NCBI GenBank assembly: GCA_018398765.1
Contig: JAHBMJ010002573.1
Span: 1-16,373 of the forward strand
Origin: Chromera velia
Lineage: Eukaryota > Sar > Chromeraceae
DNA: 16,373 bases
Direction: 5' to 3'
Below the pieces are notes generated by a model that worked only from the letters and a program-made list of their open reading frames with translations, ran no database searches and was not told the origin of the DNA. Position 1 is the first letter of the stretch. Every line of letters starts with the position of its first letter. Shown here piece after piece: positions 9,127 through 16,373 of the stretch. The position numbers were made by a program, and so were the translations under genes.

Positions 9127-9194
9127 GGTCCCCTCCAAGACGTCTGCGAGCCCCTCTTCACGGTGATGAAGGCCCAACTGCGCGTACTTCTCAG
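9127..9194 (+). CDS. Small exon, ordered helical segment
   Basis: Begins after TGCATGCAG and ends with CTCAG followed by GTAGCT. It holds 22 codons plus two bases and reads GPLQDVCEPLFTVMKAQLRV, ending in LL. The composition is balanced and helical and continues naturally from the segment coded at 8621-8738. The exit phase requires a next exon with one entry base; I could not settle which one that is. Confidence 0.65.
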
Positions 9195-10480
9195 GTAGCT
9201 CAGTCACGCTCTCGTTCGTAGATAAATCCGTACACATGAGCATTCTAGAAACCATGACCTCTTTCTCAAAGGTGGCCTTCGATCTCCCATCCAGTCTTCA
9301 TGCCAATGAAAGCCGACAGTCCCTTCCTGCTCTGCAAATTTGGCCAGCAGAAGGAAAGCACATTGGGGGAGGCTGGCTGGAACGCTGAGCAGAACTCAGC
9401 AGTCAGGAAAGGGAAGCGAGAAACTCGATCGCTTGCGACGACCATTCGTTCGTTCATTCTCGCAGCAATTTCGTTCGATTGGTCAATTCTGTGATCAGCT
9501 GCTTTTTTGGATTGCAGCGACTTGAAGTGTGCCCCTAGCTGTCGCGTTTTCTGCAGACGCTTGCTGCTTGAATGACACACCTGTGAACATGAATGGGATT
9601 TGCATCGTGACGTTGACATATGAACAGAAGGAAGCGCTTCTCCGGACTTTTCCACAAACACTGGGTTGCTGGCTCTTCTTGTTCGTTCAGACTGAAAGAA
9701 AGCAGACTTTGTTTTCGCCTCCTTGCTTGTCTGAATGCGCCACCATGTGGGCAACGGGTCCCGCCATGCAGCTGCCTGACTTAATCCGGCGACGCGCTTC
9801 CAGGCCCATGCACTGCCCTTCGCATGATGTTCTCTCTCTATCATGATTTCGTTTCTCCCGACCGCCCTCGGTTTCGAATCCTTTCCCTTCCTCTGGCATC
9901 ATGCATCTTTCCAGTAAATCTGCTCTGAGCATGAATGAGTGGCGACCGTGGTGGGTCTACACAATGACCCAGTTTGTTTCTCTGACATTGAAATGCACTT
10001 GTTCGTTCATTATTTTCCCCTCTGTCCATGCACCTGTCAGGGAACGTCAAAGCAAAAGGGCACGACGGAAAGTACGGGTCGGTTGGGTACTCCGTCGGTT
10101 CGATGCGTTAATTTAATGCATGTGCTTGCACTGCCAACTTGATCCACACAAAACTCCTTCCTGCATCGCATGGTGCCCATGGCTCTAAGCATGCAAAGCC
10201 GCTCCGTTTTTTTCAAAGAGCTCTGTGAGACATTCTAAGCCAAGACCAGAAAGCGATTTCTACACAAACCACCAACCGCATAAATACAACCCACAACCCT
10301 GCTACGTGGGACTATGCAAATTTCTGCATTTGACATTTCCAACTCGAGCGTCCGCAGAAATGCGAGTTGGTTCTTCAGTGCAGATGCTTAAAAAAGTTCC
10401 AAGCCTCATACGATTTGGCGTGTGTGAATGTGGTTTTCTTTCTGTTGGCATATGAATGAACGTATTATGCATTCCCGCAG
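9195..10480 (+). other. Unresolved stretch, intron with possible undetected exons
   Basis: No exon here is secure. Several acceptor-like sites (CTTTCTCAAAG to 9270, GATTGCAG to 9516, TTTTCTGCAG to about 9556, TTCGTTCAG to 9690) open short frames. The first gives the most protein-like text (PVFMPMKADSPFLLCKFGQQ) and runs to a stop near 9494, but no good donor follows. At least one exon of length 3n+1 is needed to connect 9194 with the candidate at 10481, if all belong to one gene. Confidence 0.35.
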
Positions 10481-10559
10481 GCACGCCGGGGTCTCCGTTG
10501 CCGATTCCGGGAGGCCTCCGTAGAGAGAGAACGGCCATCTCGAAGTGAAGCGCCGAAAG
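10481..10559 (+). CDS. Candidate small exon
   Basis: A CATTCCCGCAG acceptor and a good donor (CCGAAAG followed by GTGGGT at 10560) enclose 26 codons plus one base, reading ARRGLRCRFREASVERERPS and on. The exit phase fits the segment at 10816. A second frame in the same piece (TPGSPLPIPGGLRRERTAIS) also looks protein-like but meets a TGA before the donor, so it could instead be the end of a gene. No domain recognised. Confidence 0.35.
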
Positions 10560-10815
10560 GTGGGTCCGTCTTGCTTTCACCCTGCAGTAGGATGAAACCA
10601 CTTTCTTTCTTCTGACAGAGGCCGGACGGACCCATTGACTGAAGGGGATCATGACAGGGACACACAGCAGCCAATGCCGCTGAGCTTCTCGGGCTCGTTT
10701 CACACATGCTCAAAAACATAATCACATACATTCATATATGTACACATGCACCCACAGCCCTGGCTGCTTCTGCCAGAGTGCATGCTTTTCCTGCTCACGC
10801 CAAGTGTGCTTGCAG

Positions 10816-11093
10816 ACCTGCTAAACTTCCTGAAAGAAGTTGAAGCAGAAGTCCTTGGACTTGCATGCAAACATACCCAGTGCACACACACACGCACACG
10901 CACACGCACACGCACACGGACACGGACACGGACACGGACACGCACACGCACACGCACACGCACACCCACACGCACACCCACACGCACACCCATACGCACA
11001 CCCACACGCACACACACACACGCGCACACACGCACACACACACACACACAGACACACACACATACATACATACATACATACATACTTCCATAC

Positions 11094-11124
<31 letters not shown>

Positions 11125-11146
11125 TACAAACACACACATACAAACA

Positions 11147-11180
<34 letters not shown>

Positions 11181-11286
11181 GACGCACATCTCAATTTGGT
11201 CTTTCATTCATCCATTTTGTTCGTACATTTTGTCATTTATTCATTCATTCATTCATTCAGATGCCCGCTTGCATCAAGACAATTAG
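10816..11286 (+). CDS. Candidate exon start running into a CA repeat
   Basis: After GTGCTTGCAG (to 10815) the frame reads [19 protein letters not shown], a convincing amphipathic helix, and then enters the CA array, where it becomes Thr-His and Thr-Arg repeats. No good donor occurs between the helix and the array. The first plausible one, GTATAC at 11287, would put the whole array into the exon and leaves one base, which fits the exon at 11397. The true end may be earlier; the helix part is more credible than the repeat part. Confidence 0.3.
10884..11181. repeat. CA-rich compound microsatellite
   Basis: About 300 bases of CA-based units with ordered sub-blocks: CACACG hexamers, CACGGA hexamers, CACACCCA units, CATA runs near 11060-11085 and pure CA runs at the end. 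It is open in several frames on both strands because CA/TG repeats contain no stop codons, hence the many His/Thr and Cys/Val reading frames here. Confidence 0.97.
11239..11259. repeat. ATTC repeat
   Basis: Five tandem copies of a TTCA/ATTC tetranucleotide, the complement of the GAAT-type repeats at about 12800-12970. Confidence 0.9.
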
Positions 11287-11396
11287 GTATACACACATGT
11301 ACACGTGTTGACGCGCATGCAACAAGCACGCCCATACGCATGCATGCACACCTGTATATCTATCTACATGAGTACCTCATCATCATCATGCTGCAG

Positions 11397-11702
11397 TGCC
11401 TCAGTTGAGCGTGGCAGAGGACAGCCTCTCCCATTGTCTCGCTTACGTTGTGCCCTCCTCGTTTCGGCAAGGGAATGGCTTCAAGCGAGACGGTCTCAAA
11501 GGGTCTCAAAGGAACGAAGCCATCACAAAGGGGAAGGCCAGAGAGAAGAAAAGAGGGAGAGGGGAGGTCAAAAGGGAGTCGGTGAATACAGAGATGATCC
11601 GGCAAGAGGTCAAAAACGCAATTGCAATGACACAGAGAAGGAGCAGAAAGAAGGAGTTCGTGCAATCACATGATGGACATCCAGCGGACAACGGCGGACA
11701 AG
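11397..11702 (+). CDS. Exon of the + strand gene, basic second half
   Basis: The acceptor is ATCATGCTGCAG (to 11396). Two entry bases, 101 codons and one left-over base run to ACAAG followed by GTCTGT at 11703, a non-ideal donor. The remainder joins the next exon as a Gly codon. The start is ordered (PQLSVAEDSLSHCLAYVVPS) and the rest is Lys/Arg/Glu-rich (KAREKKRGRGEVKRES), a possible helix or nucleic-acid-contacting basic region. No domain recognised. An earlier donor (GAG followed by GTCAAA) is possible. Confidence 0.5.
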
Positions 11703-12083
11703 GTCTGTTTGACAGTCAGTCACTCAGACACGAAAATGAATGTCACTTCACGAGCGTTATTTATTGATCCCATTCTCATGCGATCATCAAAAAGGGTGCA
11801 GAAAGTCAAAATCGTCCCGTCAGGACAAAACTCTCTTCAGAGCTTGGATGGCCGGTTTGCCGGTGTCAGTCAGCTCTCCCCCGCATGGCATTGCACCGCT
11901 CTGTCTGCATCCAGAAAGGAACCGCGTGCATGCAGACATCATTGCCACAGCTAGCCGTAAAGGCACGCTCCACCGATCTTTGTGTTTGACCCCTTTGTGC
12001 GTTAAGAAGGAAGTTTCCCGCCATTGTGATGCAGATAGATGGGCATAGCCAAACACAATGACTCCCCTCTTTTTCCCCTGCAG

Positions 12084-12808
12084 GAGTCCCAGTTAGGGAG
12101 TCAACGCATGAGGGTGCAGCAGACGTTTTCGATAAGACAGTCACTGCCCTCACGGACGAGAACAGGAACGTGGAACCGAACGAGAACCTTGCAGAAACAA
12201 CCGGCAGCCAAATGAGCCCTCCTCCCCGCTGTAACCTGAAGACCCTTTACGGAAGAGCCCGGAAGGGAGACGCACACCCAGTGACCGTGTTGGAACCGCC
12301 TTCGTACTCACAGCAGCAGCAAGGGTCAGGCAACACGGCAGGAAGAGGTGGGCACAGAGAACGAGGTCACCTTTCACCTGGCGGAGGCGCAGGAGCAGGG
12401 GGTCACGGCGTCCCGCCCTCCCCTCGTCAGGCTCTGCGGGCCGAATTCCGTCTTCCCTCTTCTGTGTGGCAGGAGAGGGTTGAAGGTTCAAGAGACAGGG
12501 AGAGAGTGTTGCACCGCCGCCCCTCTCAGCCTCTAGTTGAGGCTGTGGACTCCATGCGTCGTGAAAGCAGAGGAGGATTTACTGCTGTGGCTGAATCTTT
12601 ATTGAAGGCGCACGAGAGACAGGCGGAGAGAGTGGAGGAGGCTTCCCGTCTGCTGGAGGGGCTCTCAACAAACCGTCTGACGACCCTTCTGCAACAGAGA
12701 GGAAAGGGGGCCAGACTGGGAACTCTGCTCTCAATCAGCGTGGGTCGATCGAGAAAATGGAATGAGACAGTCGGGAAAGGATTGCATGATGCATGCATGA
12801 ATAAATGA
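12084..12808 (+). CDS. Probable terminal exon with helical C-terminal part
   Basis: The acceptor CCCTCTTTTTCCCCTGCAG (to 12083) is excellent. Two entry bases then 240 codons lead to a TGA at 12806-12808. The first part is acidic and polar (VPVRESTHEGAADVFDKTVT), the middle is Gln/Gly/Pro-rich, and the last third is a long amphipathic helix (EAVDSMRRESRGGFTAVAES, then LLKAHERQAERVEEASRLLE). GTGGGC at about 12348 and GGCAG near 12471 could border a short internal intron, and the second frame there is also open, so the middle is less certain. The coding part stops just where tetranucleotide repeats begin, fitting a 3' end. Confidence 0.55.
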
Positions 12809-13012
12809 ATAAAGGAATGAATGAATAAGTGGATTGATGGATGAGTGAGTGAGTGAGTGAGTGAGTGAGTGAATGCAAACAGAGAGGAAGGAAGGAAGGA
12901 AGGAAGGACGCAAGGAAGAAAGGAAGTAACTAATGGATGGATGAATGAATGAATGAATGAATGAATGGACGGATGGACCAAGGACTGAAGGACTGAAGGA
13001 AGGAAGGAATCA
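12795..13012. repeat. GAAT, GAGT and GGAA tetranucleotide repeats
   Basis: Adjacent blocks of GAAT/TGAA units, TGAG units (about 12843-12870), AAGG units (about 12885-12910) and again ATGA units (about 12940-12966), all purine-rich on the + strand. The - strand frames encode Ser-Phe-Ile-His repeats and are not genes. This is probably 3' flank of the + strand gene. Confidence 0.93.
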
Positions 13013-13773
13013 AGTGAAAAAGGAAAAAAGCGAATGTTGAAGGATTGAAGGAGATGGAGCAGAAAAATAGGAACTGGGCAAAGAGAGTAGTGAATAGATG
13101 GACGGGAGAAAGAAGGAAGCAAGAATGCACGGGGAGAAGGAAGAGACAGAACAGTCATTGCTTGTTTCTTCTACGGTAATTCTGCAATGCTTTCACAACA
13201 ATTAAGTGGATGCCTTGCTTTTCCCTAGACATCTTCTGCTGACGTTTGAATGTAAGCTGCAGAGAGTGCAAGCGAAAGAAAAAATGGAAACAAGTGGGCA
13301 AAGAAACACAAAAAAATGATCACTAGTGGACAAGTAAAAGATGTATATGCGTGTATGCATATACGCGTACATACGGCGTCTCTTTCAAGAAAGTGACAGA
13401 AAAAGAATAAAGAATCTAATGATTCGGAAGGAAAGGGAATACGCAATCATTTCGCGCCCTCTGTCATTCTTCGGTCGATGATTCTTTTAAAAAGTCACAC
13501 ATAGAGATAGGCGGAAAAACAGGCGGACTGAGAAGGAAAGACACATACAAACACAGACAATGGAATAAAAAAAGCCGACGGTTGCGCGAGTGGCAAATGG
13601 TGGGCGAGGGAGTCACAGAGGGAGACGGGGGGAGGCGAGAATGTAGGACGGTTGCAGGCTGTTGAAAAGACAGAAGAAGACGTGATTGCAGGAATACAAA
13701 TCAAAGTACCGGCCTCATCGTTCATGCACCCACTACAATTTCCCCTCAATCCTTTGCCCTTTAATTGTTGCAG
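13013..13773. other. No recognised gene
   Basis: Purine-rich + strand with degenerate GGAA and AAGAAA motifs; short open frames on both strands show no splice-bounded or protein-like text. It ends at a CTTTAATTGTTGCAG acceptor-like sequence. Confidence 0.45.
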
Positions 13774-13981
13774 AGCCCACCAAAGCCATCTGGAAACAAC
13801 TGATCTCCCTCAAGCTGGCCTAAAGCAGCTGCCAGGCCATCTACTGGGCCATCTAAGGGGCAAAACAAAAGCCGAGTGGATTAAGCATCTGGTCGATCAC
13901 GTATGTTATGCAGAATTGAGACTCTGGTGGGCCAGCCGGTATGTCTCTCACAAAGTGACTTGCAAAGAACCAGTTCATTAA
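13774..13981 (+). CDS. Short open segment with weak SAP-domain resemblance
   Basis: After an acceptor-like TTTAATTGTTGCAG (to 13773) one base and 68 codons run to a TAA at 13979-13981. The text reads HLETTDLPQAGLKQLPGHLL, then GHLRGKTKAEWIKHLVDHV and AELRLWW. The spacing L-K-x-L...G-K-T-K-A-E-x-I-x-x-L recalls SAP DNA-binding motifs (two helices joined by a GKKAELI-like turn), but this is by eye only. It may be a last exon of the + strand gene, a separate small gene or a relic of a mobile element; base composition changes to AT-rich right after it. Confidence 0.3.
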
Positions 13982-14607
13982 GAATTGTTATGTCTAGATA
14001 GGTGTCTGGTGTTGTGCATATATATAGGCATGTAAGTTACTAGTAATCACCTGGTTATTTGGTTATGCAATTAGTACACTGTTCGTCTTGAATCATGCAG
14101 TGTTCATTGATCATAAAAAAAATATTTGACCAGCGACGACCACTGAGCAAGTCACTGGGCCACTGGCAGTGGCACAGATTAAATAAAATTAAAACAAAGT
14201 TTATTGTTTTACTGGCAAATTACTGCCAGTGGTAGACAGTAGCAGTCTAGCTGTTAGGAAGCATTTAGTTCAAAAGTTTGTTCTAAGTCTACTATTCAAG
14301 TAATATACTGCTACTGTATTAGTACTAGTGAATTTGTAAAAATGCATGCACTGTTGCCAGTGCTATCAAAATGTTTGTTAAATTGTTTAATAAAATTAGT
14401 TTGTTTCTCTAAGGTTTTTTCTACATACATAAGACAATGCGGTAAGGACTTGAACTCAGACTTCAAGTTCTACTTCATATTATAACTTGAAGATTGATTA
14501 TAACTTTGATTGTCAGATAACGTAATTGCCGCGGAGCAATTGAAAGGATTTGTCATGCGATGTAATTCTGTGGGATGCATTATAGCAAATGCATTGATAC
14601 ATGCATT
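13982..14607. other. AT-rich island between convergent genes
   Basis: This block has a markedly higher A+T content than its neighbours, lacks simple repeats and has no long open frame. It contains several short inverted repeats built on CACTG/CAGTG (14159-14171, 14211-14230) and TTTAATAAAATTA-like stretches (14178-14188, 14387-14400) that could act as 3' end signals for the converging genes. The change in composition at both ends is abrupt, as expected of inserted DNA or of a long shared 3' intergenic region. Confidence 0.5.
14211..14230. repeat. Inverted repeat, 7-base stem
   Basis: ACTGGCA and TGCCAGT flank six bases, forming a perfect hairpin; an odd palindrome CCACTG-G-CAGTGG lies about 50 bases upstream at 14159-14171. 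Confidence 0.7.
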
Positions 14608-16373
14608 TCAGTGTTGCTTTGTCATTCTCCAAGAACTGAGAGTTTTCCATCCGTATTTCACCATTCCTGTTGTGCCTCTGGCCAACCGATAGACCCAATC
14701 GTCTCTTGTTCCCCCTCCTCTTGCGGTCAATTTGATTGTCGCGTCGGTATCCTTCCTCCTTTTTTCTCGAAGCGGTAAAGGCGTCAGATCGTCTCCTAGA
14801 GCACGAATCCCCCTTCTCCATAACCGTACAAGCCGATGGACAGCCCCCAGACAAGCACAGAGTGCGCATACAAAAAGGGGAAGTGCCAAGACAATTCTCA
14901 CGCCACTGCCAAGTGACAGGAACGAAGGACTCTTCCAAAGAGCTCTCACGCGGCCTGACGAGGCAAAGGGAGCCGGGCCTGCGCCCCTTTTGCCACTCAT
15001 TCTCTGCAGGCCTTCGTTGCTGTCAACAGCTGCTGCGGGACCCCTTTCGACAGGATCTGCCCGGTATCCCTCTCCCTCTCTCCTTTCTCCCTCTGTCTCA
15101 GCTGCTTCGTCCTGCTCATCCTGATCAATCAATGCCTGCACTTTTTCTCTCTCCCACTCTGTTTCCCCGTCCTCCGTTTCTTCCTTTTCCACTTCTTCGT
15201 TTTCTTCGGAATGACTTTTTTCTGTAGGGGTTTCGGCAACGTGATTCTTCTCCTCCTGGTATGTTGACTGGGGGGACCTGAAGGCAGCGTCGGGGTCGGA
15301 CTGCCTGCTTTCGGTGCGAGAGACGGAGTTCGAATCGGAAGCTGTGTTTCCCTCTTCGTCTGTGATTTCTCTGCTGACGGGGGGGCTGCTGTTGGTGCTA
15401 CTGGATACAATCAACGATCTCTTCTTTTCTTTCTGAATCGAATTCTTCTCCCGCGCCCTTCGATCTCCCAAAAGTCCGAAATTTCGAGTGGGTCCTCGCT
15501 GATCTTTCTGCTCTTTTCTCGTTTCCTCTCCATTCCCCTCGAGCCTTGTCAGATCTGCTTGAGGGTTCTCTAGGTTGATCCTCACGTCACTCTGAGAATG
15601 CTCAGTCTGTCTGCCGTTTTCAGACGGAGCTTCATGGGCAGAATGTGAGGATGCAGATGCAAAAGCAGGTCTTGTTTCTTTCTTGTGATTGCCTGGACTG
15701 ACAGAGACGGAAAGAGAATTGAGGGAACGAGAGGGAAGAAAAAATTCTGGAATCTCACCGCATTCCGGAGGGGGGGGGCGAGGAGGGGGGACAGCAGGCT
15801 TCCTGTGAGTCCCCCAGCCGTTTCTCTTTCTCGCTCTGTCTGCCTGTCCTCCCAACGCACCCTGAGACATGCCCCCAACCTCCTCCTCACCCCCCTTCCC
15901 CTCTTCCCTCCCTGGATCCTGCCCTGCTTGCTGTCCCAAGAAAGGAAATTCGTCTGCGCAGTCGCAGCAGTCGCACACCCCATCCTCGAGGAAAACTGCA
16001 GACAGCCGAAGAACCCCATTCTCGGCCCCGGCTTTCTTCGGCCCCACACAGACGAAGCCGGAAGAGGGAGGAGTGTCGATTTTCGTCTCCCTCTCTTGGC
16101 CTGCGTTACTTCTGCTCTCTCCTTGAGAGACGGTCTTGATCTCTCTGACAGTTTTTCCTTTTCCACCCTCTTTCAGGGACGAGGTGAGCTCAAACTTGTG
16201 CAGTTTTTCTCTGTGATTTTTTTCGCGAGAGTTACGGGGGGAGTCTGACTGAAAATTTGCACCAGCCGAGAAAGGCGAAAATACTCCCCGACCTGCACAT
16301 GCGCTGGTCAGAGGTTCATCCGACCCATCAGAACAGTCACAGAACTCATCGTTCTCTCTCGCACCCCCCCCCC
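14608..16373 (-). CDS. Glucosidase II beta-subunit-like (PRKCSH N-terminal domain) protein, membrane-anchored, 5' end outside window
   Basis: The - strand frame is open from the window edge to a TGA at 14608-14610, about 588 codons. Near the edge it reads NDEFCDCSDGSDEPLTSAC (about 16297-16353), the hallmark Ca-binding LDLa-like repeat of the glucosidase II beta subunit N-terminal domain; the second repeat follows as GVCDCCDCADEF (15946-15978), preceded by FVC. In the family this subunit binds the catalytic alpha subunit in the ER and helps trim glucose from N-glycans. The two repeats are separated by about 65 extra residues. Then come a Pro-rich run (about 15763-15795), a Ser/Arg-rich stretch, a Glu-rich acidic region (about 15064-15210), one hydrophobic segment VRIVLALPLFVCALCACL (14848-14901) and a basic tail ending MTKQH. 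No MRH domain and no HDEL-type signal are seen. The start and signal peptide lie outside the window. Part of the low-complexity frame could be unspliced intron. Confidence 0.8.
   Translation of the reverse strand, partial: GGGARENDEFCDCSDGSDEPLTSACAGRGVFSPFSAGANFQSDSPRNSREKNHREKLHKFELTSSLKEGGKGKTVREIKTVSQGESRSNAGQERETKIDTPPSSGFVCVGPKKAGAENGVLRLSAVFLEDGVCDCCDCADEFPFLGQQAGQDPGREEGKGGEEEVGGMSQGALGGQADRARKRNGWGTHRKPAVPPPRPPPPECGEIPEFFLPSRSLNSLSVSVSPGNHKKETRPAFASASSHSAHEAPSENGRQTEHSQSDVRINLENPQADLTRLEGNGEETRKEQKDQRGPTRNFGLLGDRRAREKNSIQKEKKRSLIVSSSTNSSPPVSREITDEEGNTASDSNSVSRTESRQSDPDAAFRSPQSTYQEEKNHVAETPTEKSHSEENEEVEKEETEDGETEWEREKVQALIDQDEQDEAAETEGERREGEGYRADPVERGPAAAVDSNEGLQRMSGKRGAGPAPFASSGRVRALWKSPSFLSLGSGVRIVLALPLFVCALCACLGAVHRLVRLWRRGIRALGDDLTPLPLREKRRKDTDATIKLTARGGGTRDDWVYRLARGTTGMVKYGWKTLSSWRMTKQH

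Noticed and set aside
9862-9885. tRNA T-loop-like GGTTTCGAATCC
   Set aside because: One base too many in the loop, and no cloverleaf could be drawn.
10700-11207. Cys-Val and Thr-His repeat proteins on both strands
   Set aside because: CA/TG dinucleotide repeats contain no stop codons in any frame. Only the helix at 10816-10872 was kept as a candidate.
12526-13158. 210-codon - strand frame rich in Ser, Phe, Ile and His
   Set aside because: It is the complement of the GAAT/GGAA repeats plus the antisense of the + strand exon.
14608-15227. Open frames on the + strand opposite the PRKCSH-like gene
   Set aside because: They are shadows: the - strand frame is open for the full 1.77 kb and carries the diagnostic Cys motifs.
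1-16373. CRISPR array, bacterial operons or integrated virus
   Set aside because: No spaced direct repeats with unique spacers, no prokaryotic gene packing, and no capsid-, polymerase- or integrase-like text in any frame.

Overview
This window looks like nuclear DNA of a coccidian apicomplexan, most likely of the Sarcocystidae (Cystoisospora, Sarcocystis or Toxoplasma relatives). I base this on long genes broken by introns with GT...AG borders, Lys/Glu/Ser-rich low-complexity exons, very dense simple-sequence repeats, and about a dozen copies of TGCATGC where chance predicts about two. There is no bacterial operon layout, Shine-Dalgarno pattern, CRISPR array or insertion sequence. The species is an inference.

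Layout. 1-465 is AT-rich flank with a TA repeat. 466-915 is an open stretch that may be a first exon. 1078-1690 is a large CAGT/CAGC array. From about 2031 to 12808 the + strand carries a chain of probable exons separated by repeat-rich introns. The best-supported part is 4711-5670, 6417-6547, 6846-7551, 8621-8738 and 9127-9194, where every junction has a plausible donor and acceptor and the reading phases match with no adjustment. A second phase-matched pair, 11397-11702 and 12084-12808, lies downstream and ends at a TGA. The stretch 9195-11396 between them is only partly resolved, so one gene or two is open. Upstream pieces at 2031-2390 and 3800-3914 may form the N-terminal conserved domain of the same gene. 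The product is not recognised; most of it is predicted to be disordered and charged, with short ordered helical parts.

12809-14607 holds tetranucleotide repeats, then a short segment with a weak SAP-like look (13774-13981) and a distinctly AT-rich island. The last 1.77 kb (14608-16373, - strand) is open to the window edge and encodes the N-terminal domain of a glucosidase II beta subunit (PRKCSH/GTB1 family), followed by a long acidic low-complexity part and, unusually, one predicted membrane segment and a basic tail. The two genes converge on the AT-rich island.

The most unusual items are the membrane-anchored PRKCSH-like protein without a visible MRH domain, the AT-rich island with its SAP-like reading frame, and TGCATGCAG serving as the splice acceptor of two exons.
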